Below, in pieces: positions 26,257-34,375 of a DNA stretch of 64,000 nucleotides. Source of the stretch: Melioribacteraceae bacterium (GTDB taxonomy: Bacteria; Bacteroidota; Ignavibacteria; Ignavibacteriales; Melioribacteraceae); contig JALNXG010000009.1 of NCBI GenBank assembly GCA_023230485.1, positions 3,333 to 67,332 on the forward strand, read 5' to 3'. Each line of letters opens with the position of its first letter. The stretch's first letter is position 1. A program made the translations under genes and the position numbers. Under the pieces are notes generated by a model that searched no databases, was not told where the DNA came from, and saw only the letters and a list, made by a program, of their open reading frames with translations.

Positions 26257-27600
26257 ATGATTGAAGTACGATTCAATGCAATTAAAATAAACGGTCAGCC
26301 GATAAACGGAACTCTTAATTCGATGTCGTTTAAAGATGCTAAAGATAAAATCCATCGTTTAGTAGATAAGAACCAATTAAAATTAATCAGCATAGAGAAA
26401 AAATCTGCCTATCTTTACAAAATAAGGAAAGGTACAGATAAGCCGATTACAGGTGAACAGAAAGCTTTCTCTAAAGAGGAAGTTGCTACAGCTCTTAGAA
26501 AACTCGGTTATACTGTTATTTCGGTAAATAGAAAATGGTTCGATTTTAATCTAAAACCACCAACTCAAGATATTGTCTCATTCGTTAAAATCAGCGCAGA
26601 ACTTCTCGATCAAAAACTTCCATTCAGTGAGATTCTTACTCTTATGATTAATGATGTGGAGAATAAAACTTTAAGAGAAACCTTAAAACAAATTAATAAC
26701 GAGATGAAGAAAGGAACAGATAGCCAAGCAGTTTTTATGCGTTATGAATCGGTCTTCGGAAAGTTTACTGCTTATATGCTAGGTCTTGCATCTAAAAGCG
26801 GAAATATGGCTGAGATTTATAAAGCTACTGCAAAATTTTTAGAACGTCAGCAGGAATTTAAGAAGAATTTACGAAGCGCGTTAATCACTCCTTTTGTAAC
26901 TATATTTATTTTATTTCTTGCAGTGCTCTTTTATGTAGGGTATATTTTCCCGGAGACAGCAAAATTATTCGTTAAGTTTAACATCGATCTTCCCCCCATG
27001 ACAAAGGCAACGTTATTAATTTCTGACTTTTTGATGAACAACTTTATTATTATTATTATATTGATGATAGCACCTCCTATTGCATTAGTATATTGGGCAA
27101 AAACTAAACAGGGAAGGCTCTTTGTGGATAAATGGCAGATGAAAATTCCGGTAATTGGGTCATTAATTCATAAAACAGCAATAGAGGTTTTCTGCCGTGT
27201 ATTTTATACTCTTTATAGCGGATCGGCAGAGAGTATTGAGCCGATTAGGATTGCATCTGAAGCATGCGGCAATGCTTATTTCGAAAGCCAGATAAAAAAC
27301 GTTGCTTTACCATTAATGGTAAAAAGAGGTATGGGCATTACGGAATCGTTTGAGGCATCCGGTGTATTCACGGATACTGCACTCTCACGTTTCCATTCAG
27401 GCGAGGAGACAGGAACGATTAAAAATACAGCATTGCAGTTAGCAAATTATTATGAGAGCGAAACAGTATATAGATTAAAAAATATTATAGAAATGGTTCA
27501 GGTTTTTATTGCTATGATTATCATGGTAGTAATGATCGGACTGACTTTAGTATCGGCAGAGACCGCGACTATAAGTCCAAAATCACCAATGTCTCAATAA
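26257..27600 (+). CDS. pilC: Type IV pilus/T2SS inner-membrane platform protein (PilC/GspF family)
   Basis: A 447-residue platform protein. After a ~110-residue cytoplasmic N-terminal domain come two copies of the T2SSF domain (about 115-230 and 315-430). The first contains KISAELLDQKLPFSEIL and the second contains EVFCRVFYTLYSGSAESIEPI. Three transmembrane helices are visible (about 208-230, 260-280 and 405-430). GspF/PilC proteins couple the assembly ATPase to pilin polymerisation at the inner membrane. The gene opens the machine operon just after the pilin terminator, with the ATPase gene 13 bases downstream. Confidence 0.9.
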   Translation: MIEVRFNAIKINGQPINGTLNSMSFKDAKDKIHRLVDKNQLKLISIEKKSAYLYKIRKGTDKPITGEQKAFSKEEVATALRKLGYTVISVNRKWFDFNLKPPTQDIVSFVKISAELLDQKLPFSEILTLMINDVENKTLRETLKQINNEMKKGTDSQAVFMRYESVFGKFTAYMLGLASKSGNMAEIYKATAKFLERQQEFKKNLRSALITPFVTIFILFLAVLFYVGYIFPETAKLFVKFNIDLPPMTKATLLISDFLMNNFIIIIILMIAPPIALVYWAKTKQGRLFVDKWQMKIPVIGSLIHKTAIEVFCRVFYTLYSGSAESIEPIRIASEACGNAYFESQIKNVALPLMVKRGMGITESFEASGVFTDTALSRFHSGEETGTIKNTALQLANYYESETVYRLKNIIEMVQVFIAMIIMVVMIGLTLVSAETATISPKSPMSQ

Positions 27601-27613
27601 GAAGAAAAATACT

Positions 27614-29401
27614 ATGTTAGACGTAGCAATGGAAATGTCGGATAAGATTGGTTATCTTTTATTAAAGAAAGGGATAATCGATTCCAAAATTCTTGAAGAA
27701 TCGCTCAAAATTAAAGAAGCCGACCAGGCAACAAAAAAAAGAAATTTAGCTCAAATATTAGTAGATGAATTTCAGTTTGATCACGATATGATATTCCGTG
27801 AAGTGGCTGTATTATATGCATTCAAGGAGCTTATAGTACACTTCGAGGAACTCACCGATGAGCGTATAGCAGAAATAAAAGGGCTATTAAATAAAGGGGG
27901 CGAGGATACTAAAAAAATGCTTCTTGAGCATCGCGTACTCCCATATAAATTTGATGATAGGATTAAAGATAAGCTTGTTCTTGCCGCAGTAGATCCAACA
28001 GATAGAACACTCGTAAAAATTGCATACTCTCTTAATGCAAAAAAATATGAAATTAATTTTTTACGCAAGAAAGATTATGATAAATTAATTGCACTTATAG
28101 TCCCGGCAGAGAATGAATATCTAAAAGCGATTCAAGAAGCAAATGAAGAGATACAGGTAGCGGCAGAAGAATCTTCGGTGGATGAAGATGAACTTGATGC
28201 TGAAATAAATAAATCTGCTCTTATAAATCTTATTGAAGCTGCACTAGTTGAAGGAACAAGAAAAGGGGTAAGTGATATTCACGTAATCCCAAAACCGGGT
28301 AATAAAACAGAAATTCATTTCAGGACAGATGGCAAACTGAATTTATGGCATGTTCAGGAAGGTACACTTCCGGAAGCAGTAATGGCAGTAGTAAAAGACC
28401 GCTCGAAAGGATTAGACAGATTTGAAAGGGAACGCGCTCAAGATGGTTTTATTCAGCGTGAAATTGATGGACATATAATTCGTTTCCGTGTATCGGTGCT
28501 TCCGATGGTTGGTACTGAACTTAAAAATAAATTTGAAAGTATTGTAATTCGTATCCTCGATGATAGAAAAGTTATAAGAGATCTTAGCAAGCTTGGATTA
28601 ACAGGATATTCAAATACGGCATTCGTAAAAGCAATTACACAACCGCAGGGGATGATTATATTAACAGGTCCCACCGGATCGGGAAAATCAACTACTCTTG
28701 TTGCCGCACTTTATCAAGTAATTAATCCAACCAAAAATGTTTTGACAGTCGAGGATCCTGTTGAGTACGTTATTGAAGGAGCACGCCAATTAAAGATTGG
28801 TTATAAGATGAACTTCGAGCAGGCGATAAGATCAATATTAAGGCACGATCCTGATATCGTCTTAGTAGGTGAGATGCGCGATAAAGAGACAGCCGAAACA
28901 GCTATCAAATTAGCTAATACAGGTCACTTAACTTTTTCTACACTTCACACTAATGATGCACCTTCGGCAGTTGCTCGTTTATTTAAAATGGGTGTTGAAC
29001 CATTCCTTATTGCTTATGCAATTAATATTATTGTGGCTCAGAGACTTATTAGAAAATTATGCGATAACTGCAAAAAAGTAACTACTAACTTAGAAGAGGT
29101 AGTGGGAAATCTTGACTTGAATTATGATGATTATAAAGACCACACAATATATGAAGCAGTGGGATGCGATAGATGCAATCAATCGGGCTATAAAGGTAGA
29201 ATGGCAATTCATGAAGCATTATATTTTACTAAAGAGATTAGAAAAGCAATTGTAAATGCAGGTGATGATGTAGATGAAGAAGCAATTAGAGAACAAGCAA
29301 GAAAAGATGGCACTTTAAGTCTTCGTGATGCGGGGTTCGAGAAAGTTAGACTCGGACTTACAAGTTTTCATGAAGTTATTGGTGCAACTATGGAAGAATA
29401 G
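27614..29401 (+). CDS. pilB: Pilus assembly/T2SS ATPase (PilB/GspE family)
   Basis: A 595-residue secretion ATPase. An N-terminal GspE_N/MshEN domain (residues 1-160; GYLLLKKGIIDSKILEESL) precedes the motor. Walker A is GPTGSGKST (352-360), the Asp box is LTVEDPVEYV (377-386), Walker B is VLVGEMRD (416-423) and the His box is HLTFSTLHT. A zinc-binding tetracysteine (Cys483, Cys486, Cys518, Cys521) is typical of GspE and PilB. It drives subunit polymerisation from the cytoplasmic face. All catalytic motifs are intact, in contrast to the second ATPase that follows. Confidence 0.93.
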   Translation: MLDVAMEMSDKIGYLLLKKGIIDSKILEESLKIKEADQATKKRNLAQILVDEFQFDHDMIFREVAVLYAFKELIVHFEELTDERIAEIKGLLNKGGEDTKKMLLEHRVLPYKFDDRIKDKLVLAAVDPTDRTLVKIAYSLNAKKYEINFLRKKDYDKLIALIVPAENEYLKAIQEANEEIQVAAEESSVDEDELDAEINKSALINLIEAALVEGTRKGVSDIHVIPKPGNKTEIHFRTDGKLNLWHVQEGTLPEAVMAVVKDRSKGLDRFERERAQDGFIQREIDGHIIRFRVSVLPMVGTELKNKFESIVIRILDDRKVIRDLSKLGLTGYSNTAFVKAITQPQGMIILTGPTGSGKSTTLVAALYQVINPTKNVLTVEDPVEYVIEGARQLKIGYKMNFEQAIRSILRHDPDIVLVGEMRDKETAETAIKLANTGHLTFSTLHTNDAPSAVARLFKMGVEPFLIAYAINIIVAQRLIRKLCDNCKKVTTNLEEVVGNLDLNYDDYKDHTIYEAVGCDRCNQSGYKGRMAIHEALYFTKEIRKAIVNAGDDVDEEAIREQARKDGTLSLRDAGFEKVRLGLTSFHEVIGATMEE

Positions 29402-29430
29402 TATTAATTTATACATAAAATTTTTGGTTA

Positions 29431-30663
29431 TTGCGGATGATTGAAAACGCTAAGTCAATTTTATCTTTTTTTACCTCCAAGATACCTCCGGTAGTAATGG
29501 GACCGGAGAGAATAAATTTTATTATCGAGAATATCGATAAACTTCAAAATGAGCAAAAATTACAGGTAATTAAGTTAGCCAATCATATATTAACCTATAT
29601 GATTGAGCATCAAGCATCAGATATTGAAATTGGCGGAATGGGAACTAATGGATTTGCATGGCTACGAATTCATGGTAAAAAAGAAAAAGCAAAAGAACTT
29701 CCTATTCTTAATAATGATGAATGGGCTGTTTTAATAGTATCTCTACTATCAAAAAATCAATTAAAATTATTAGTCGAAAAAAGAAACTTAGATTTTAGCT
29801 ATACTTTTTTTTATGAAAAGCATCAGAGGTATGTTCGCTTTAGAGCTGATACTTATTATGATTTAGATACATTAACTTTAAATATGAGAGCGATTGCAAC
29901 TAATATTCGCTCACTTGATTCGCTTGAGTTTCATCCATTAGCAGTTAAGCAGATGAGTCATGGGTTTATTAAGTTTGGACTTTCATTAGTAACGGGAATT
30001 ACAGGATCAGGAAAATCCACAACACTTGATTCAATAATTGATTATCATAATAAGTTCGATCCGTGTCATATAGTAATTATAGCAGCACCTATTGAGTATG
30101 TACATACTTCAAATGCCTCTATTATTAAGCATCGGGAAGTTGGAAGGGATGTTCTTTCTTTTAAGGAAGGCGTTATTCAATCCTTAAGACAGGACCCTGA
30201 TATTATTGTAATAGGTGAGATGAGAGACCCGGATACTATTTTGGCGGCATTAGAAGTAACAGATACCGGGCATAAAGTTTTTTCCACGCTACATACTTCA
30301 TCGGCTGTGGAATCGTTGGATAGAATTATTGCGGAAGTGGAAACCGGCGAACAAGATAGAGTTAGAAATCGATTAGCTGATGTTTTGGTTTCAGTAGTAT
30401 CGCAAAAATTAGTCCCTAGTACTGATGGGAGAAGAGTTCTTGCTAAAGAAGTATTAATTAGCACTCCATCAATTAGAGCTGCCATTAAAAGTAATAATAC
30501 AAGTGAAATTTATGGTATGATTACACAGGGAAGAGACGTTGGTATGGTAACAATGGAACAAGATTTGCTAAGACTTTATCAAGAAAGAAGAATAACGGCT
30601 GAGAATACATTAGCATATGCGAATAATAAAGTTAGAATGCTACAAATAATGAAAGGGATATGA
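29431..30663 (+). CDS. PilT-like ATPase with altered Asp box
   Basis: A 410-residue ATPase of the PilT/GspE superfamily. The start may be TTG at 29431 or ATG at 29437. The N-terminal PAS-like region (30-150) is followed by Walker A GITGSGKST (189-197), Walker B IIVIGEMRD and the His box HKVFSTLHT. The Asp box, normally EDPIE, reads AAPIE (218-222), so both acidic residues are lost. There is no zinc motif, as in PilT. It could be a retraction motor, a weak ATPase or a regulator of PilB. It overlaps the next gene by 4 bases (ATGA). Confidence 0.85.
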   Translation: MRMIENAKSILSFFTSKIPPVVMGPERINFIIENIDKLQNEQKLQVIKLANHILTYMIEHQASDIEIGGMGTNGFAWLRIHGKKEKAKELPILNNDEWAVLIVSLLSKNQLKLLVEKRNLDFSYTFFYEKHQRYVRFRADTYYDLDTLTLNMRAIATNIRSLDSLEFHPLAVKQMSHGFIKFGLSLVTGITGSGKSTTLDSIIDYHNKFDPCHIVIIAAPIEYVHTSNASIIKHREVGRDVLSFKEGVIQSLRQDPDIIVIGEMRDPDTILAALEVTDTGHKVFSTLHTSSAVESLDRIIAEVETGEQDRVRNRLADVLVSVVSQKLVPSTDGRRVLAKEVLISTPSIRAAIKSNNTSEIYGMITQGRDVGMVTMEQDLLRLYQERRITAENTLAYANNKVRMLQIMKGI

Positions 30664-32222
30664 CAAAACCGGTAGTCTGCATATATTGCGAAGGGAGCGA
30701 TGCTAAGATAGCAGTCGTTGCTAAAGAAAAAGAAACTATTAGAGTACTCAAAGTAGCTTCTTTAACTATGGCTTCGATGTATCAATCACCTTCCAGACAG
30801 GAGAATGATTTTAATCTTCCTATGCCTGAATCCGGCGGGGAATTATCATTCGATAGTTTAGATGATACTGCTACACCTATTGGTGTGGATGTAGGTGCAA
30901 ATGATATTGCGCAGGTAGCCGCTTCACTTTCCAGTTTCCAAATTTCTAAAATGGAATTTATTCCTGTTATAACAGAGCCTACTGTTAATTTCCACGTCTA
31001 TGAAGGTCCACGTGACGAAAAAAAGAATAAGCTAATCGAAGCAATAATAAAAGATATTCAAACCGTAAAAGGGATTACGGTCGCTCCGGATGCAATAGAT
31101 TATCTTGAGTTAAATGCAAATCAGCTCCTATCGGTATTTATCGAAGGCGATATTCATTGCGTAAGTGTAGTTAATCTTCTTGCCAATTTTATTAAAAAGC
31201 GATATCTAAAGATTCCTACTATTAAAACGGCTGAATTAGCATTATCGTTTTTTGTGGGTAAGACAAATAAATTTTTCCCCGAAGACTATTCTCTTATTAT
31301 TTATATCGGTAAAGAATATAGTAAGCTCATATTCTTAGAAGGACAGAAATTAAAACATATCGGCTCTACACTAGATATAGGTACAAAAAATCTGCACACT
31401 TATGATGTCTATTTTTCCAAGATATTATTAGAGATGGAAAATGGACAGGTCCCTAAACTCGATAATATAATTATATGCGGAGAGGATCGTTCCGAAAATT
31501 TAATGCTTTCGTTTTATGGCACATTCCCCGAAGCAAATGTATCGGAATTAAAATTTGAAGATCTCGTAACTCGTGAATTGCCAATTGAAGATATTGAGAA
31601 TCTTGCGCTTTATGCTGTTCCTATTTCAGCGGCAGTAGAATATTTTGATGAACTAGACAGGAAGCATAAGGGAGTAAATTTCCTTCCTAAGTATGTCCAA
31701 GAGAATCAAAAGTTTTTACAGTTCGGATGGCATAGTTATGCATTGCTTCCATTTCTGTTCGGTGCTGCTATGTTCTTCACTCTTCAAACGTTATCGAATA
31801 ATAGAACGATTAATGAATTAGATTCAGAGGTTGCACGCTTAACACTTCGTCAATTAGAGAATCAAGTTCTCGTAGAGCAAATTACCCCATTAGATAATAG
31901 AATTAATAGCTTCGATGAAACGCAATCGGTTCTTGATAGTGTGGCAGCGGGCTCCGGTTTATGGAATTATAATCTTTCAAATATTTCTGATTTTGCAGAA
32001 AGGCGAAGAAATTTTTGGATTAGTAAACTTGATATAAGCGAAAATGAAAAAACAAGAATTATCGGTTATTCGCTTTCAAGAAATGTATTAACTGAGTTCG
32101 CAAAATATCTTCAGGTATCCAACTTAAAAAATATTAAATTTGAACCGCTCCGAGAAAAGAACGCATTTTCATATACTATCGAATTTGACTTAGCTAAAAA
32201 GGATACAAACGGTACAAAATGA
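30660..32222 (+). CDS. PilM-PilN fusion protein (GspL-like)
   Basis: A 520-residue protein that seems to join two pilus components. Residues ~1-345 are cytoplasmic and actin-like: an ATPase-like repeat pattern with YSLIIYIGKEYSKLIFL and IIICGEDRSE resembles PilM. KGVNFLPKYVQ (about 338-348) is like the PilN N-terminal NLLP motif that PilM binds. A transmembrane helix at ~355-375 is followed by a coiled coil and an alpha/beta periplasmic domain (FWISKLDISENEKTRIIGYS) like PilN. GspL of type II secretion has the same layout. Low sequence similarity makes the domain borders approximate. Confidence 0.75.
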   Translation: MTKPVVCIYCEGSDAKIAVVAKEKETIRVLKVASLTMASMYQSPSRQENDFNLPMPESGGELSFDSLDDTATPIGVDVGANDIAQVAASLSSFQISKMEFIPVITEPTVNFHVYEGPRDEKKNKLIEAIIKDIQTVKGITVAPDAIDYLELNANQLLSVFIEGDIHCVSVVNLLANFIKKRYLKIPTIKTAELALSFFVGKTNKFFPEDYSLIIYIGKEYSKLIFLEGQKLKHIGSTLDIGTKNLHTYDVYFSKILLEMENGQVPKLDNIIICGEDRSENLMLSFYGTFPEANVSELKFEDLVTRELPIEDIENLALYAVPISAAVEYFDELDRKHKGVNFLPKYVQENQKFLQFGWHSYALLPFLFGAAMFFTLQTLSNNRTINELDSEVARLTLRQLENQVLVEQITPLDNRINSFDETQSVLDSVAAGSGLWNYNLSNISDFAERRRNFWISKLDISENEKTRIIGYSLSRNVLTEFAKYLQVSNLKNIKFEPLREKNAFSYTIEFDLAKKDTNGTK

Positions 32223-33106
32223 CTAGCAAAGTAAAAAATACTATTATTATTAGCGGCATTTTGATTTTTATAATTGTTGCCGGTGGTATTTTTAATTATG
32301 TGATCCTTAAAGGAAAAATAGACGATAGGAACACAAAAATAAAAAATCTGAAAAAATATGAAATGGATACCGAAGCATTAACAAAAAGTTTAATCGATTT
32401 GCAGAAGCGAGCCGCACAGTTAGATTCAGTGCTCGCCCTCCGTCCTCATAATATCCCTTTCAATATTAATCAAACTGATTTCTATGATTTTGTCAATAAG
32501 GTTTCAGAAAGATTTTCGCCAAACTCATTTGTTAATATGGAATATGTTGAAAATACACGCGAAAAAGGTTTTGATATTTTTAATTATACTTTGGACGGGG
32601 TGGCTGAGTTTAGAGACCTCTATAATTTGGTTTATTCGATTGAAGAGAGTAAGTTATTAAAAAAAATTAATACTATGATATTAGCTAATAATATTAATGT
32701 AGATCCGGATGGCACTCCTCATTATTTAGTTAATTATAAGTTTAATGTAGAAGTTTATTCATCTTCAGACGATCGATTTGCAATCAGAAATTATGTAGAG
32801 AACGATCTAAAGCCATATCCGGTTTATGATTATTTCTATCCACTAATTCGCAGCGAGATAACGCCTAATAGAGATGATCTTTTAGATGTACAAACCGGTC
32901 AGTTATTAGCTATAATACCGGATGGAGCATTTTTATCAGATGCTTCGGGTAGGACTTACTTATTATGGGAAGGTGATCAAGTTTATCTTGGTTACTTAAC
33001 AGAGATAGATTTTAAGGGTAGTAATGTACACTTTATACTCAATAAGGGCGGAATTATTGAAAAAATGACGCTTGAACTTTCAAAAGAAAAAAAGCAGAGC
33101 AAATAA
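32219..33106 (+). CDS. PilO-like alignment protein with C-terminal PilP/GspC-like domain
   Basis: A 295-residue inner-membrane protein that overlaps the previous gene by 4 bases. A short cytoplasmic N-terminus precedes one helix (8-29), then a coiled coil (32-70) and an alpha/beta domain to about residue 185, the layout of PilO. The last ~75 residues (LLAIIPDGAFLSDASGRTY to IIEKMTLEL) resemble the secretin-binding homology region of PilP/GspC. If correct, one chain links the PilM-N protein to the secretin. Similarity is at the level of pattern, not strong identity. Confidence 0.68.
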   Translation: MTSKVKNTIIISGILIFIIVAGGIFNYVILKGKIDDRNTKIKNLKKYEMDTEALTKSLIDLQKRAAQLDSVLALRPHNIPFNINQTDFYDFVNKVSERFSPNSFVNMEYVENTREKGFDIFNYTLDGVAEFRDLYNLVYSIEESKLLKKINTMILANNINVDPDGTPHYLVNYKFNVEVYSSSDDRFAIRNYVENDLKPYPVYDYFYPLIRSEITPNRDDLLDVQTGQLLAIIPDGAFLSDASGRTYLLWEGDQVYLGYLTEIDFKGSNVHFILNKGGIIEKMTLELSKEKKQSK

Positions 33107-33107
33107 A

Positions 33108-34349
33108 ATGAAAAGATTTATTTTCTTCTTTATGATAACTTTAGGACTAAACGGGTTGAATGCACAGATTGACCTGAAAGAGAAACTATCGGGTTACACT
33201 AATCCCGATGAACTTGTTACATTATCCGAAAGTGTCCCTTTTGATCAAGCTGTGGATTTGATTAGCAAAGTAAGCGAACAGATTACCGGCAAAAAAGTTT
33301 TTTCTGTTGCTGGTTTTACAGCTCCGATTGGATTTGAGATCGATAAGATGCAGTATAAAAAAGCATTAATTATAATTGCCCAGTATAATAATTTAATTGT
33401 TGAGGAAACGGCAGAAGCACTTATAGTAAAAAGAAAAGGAGTTTCTGATGAAGCACGCGATATTAATATATATGCAGGTTCAGAAGAAAAGGAAGTAAAA
33501 ATTAGTGCGGTTTTGTTTGAAGCGAATGTAACTGATATGACCGAAAAAGGCATTAACTGGCAATTCCTTCTCTCAAGAAATGGTTTATCAATTGGCAGTG
33601 AATTTAGAACTCTTCAAGAAGAACAAGAGCAAACCGGAAACACAAGTACACAGCAGACAGTTGCTAAACCACCAACATTGGATTTAACTACGGAATCAAA
33701 ATTTACTATGGGTAAATTTGCCGGTAATGCTTCTGCGATGTTTAGATTTTTTGAAACAGATAATCTTGGTGAAATTATTGCCCGTCCTACTGTATCGGTG
33801 AGAAATGGAATTCAGGGACGTACTCAAGTTGGTTCTGATATTTCAATTAAAGAGCGTGATTTCTCGGGTAACTTAATTGATAAGTTTTATTCTACCGGTA
33901 CGATCATAGAAGTAACTCCATATATTTATAATCAAGATGGCTTAGAATATGTTCTCCTTAAGGTGAAGGTAGAGAGAAGCTCGGCAATTCCTGATGTAAT
34001 TAGTACAGAAATAAGAAAGACGGCTGCTACTACAAGTGTACTTTTATTAAATGGTGAAGAAACAGTAATTGGTGGTTTATTTGTTAATGAGGATGCTACT
34101 TCACGTAGAGGCATTCCATTTTTAAAAGACTTGCCTTGGTGGTTTTTTGGTTTAAAATATATTTTCGGATATGACCAAGTTTCTTATACTAAAAAAGAGA
34201 TTATTATTTCTATTAAGGCAGAAATACTTCCTACTCTTAGAGAAAGATTAATGATAAAGAAGGATGCTTTTGAAGAGCAGAAGAAAGAGAATTTAGAGAT
34301 GTTTAATAAATACAGAACCAAGCAAGAAGAAGAGAACAAAAACAAATAA
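33108..34349 (+). CDS. Secretin-family outer-membrane channel (PilQ/GspD)
   Basis: The ATG at 33108 (413 aa) gives a clean signal peptide ending GLNAQ; an upstream in-frame Met at 33072 lies inside the previous gene. A short periplasmic N0/N1-like part (about 25-120) leads into the secretin core: REDI-like SAVLFEANVT, VSVRNGIQGRTQVG, SIKERDFSGN, the GTIIEVTPYI strand, and the diagnostic ETVIGGLFVNEDATSRRGIPFLKDLP. It is shorter than most PilQ proteins and lacks AMIN domains. It should form the outer-membrane pore of the pilus-like machine. It ends 26 bases before the hybrid kinase. Confidence 0.9.
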   Translation: MKRFIFFFMITLGLNGLNAQIDLKEKLSGYTNPDELVTLSESVPFDQAVDLISKVSEQITGKKVFSVAGFTAPIGFEIDKMQYKKALIIIAQYNNLIVEETAEALIVKRKGVSDEARDINIYAGSEEKEVKISAVLFEANVTDMTEKGINWQFLLSRNGLSIGSEFRTLQEEQEQTGNTSTQQTVAKPPTLDLTTESKFTMGKFAGNASAMFRFFETDNLGEIIARPTVSVRNGIQGRTQVGSDISIKERDFSGNLIDKFYSTGTIIEVTPYIYNQDGLEYVLLKVKVERSSAIPDVISTEIRKTAATTSVLLLNGEETVIGGLFVNEDATSRRGIPFLKDLPWWFFGLKYIFGYDQVSYTKKEIIISIKAEILPTLRERLMIKKDAFEEQKKENLEMFNKYRTKQEEENKNK

Positions 34350-34375
34350 TCAGCCGAATTGAATGATTAAACAAA

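Noticed and set aside
30177..30485. Antisense open frame of 102 codons inside the PilT-like gene.
   Set aside because: The sense frame has the full ATPase motifs; the antisense protein resembles nothing and has no start signals.
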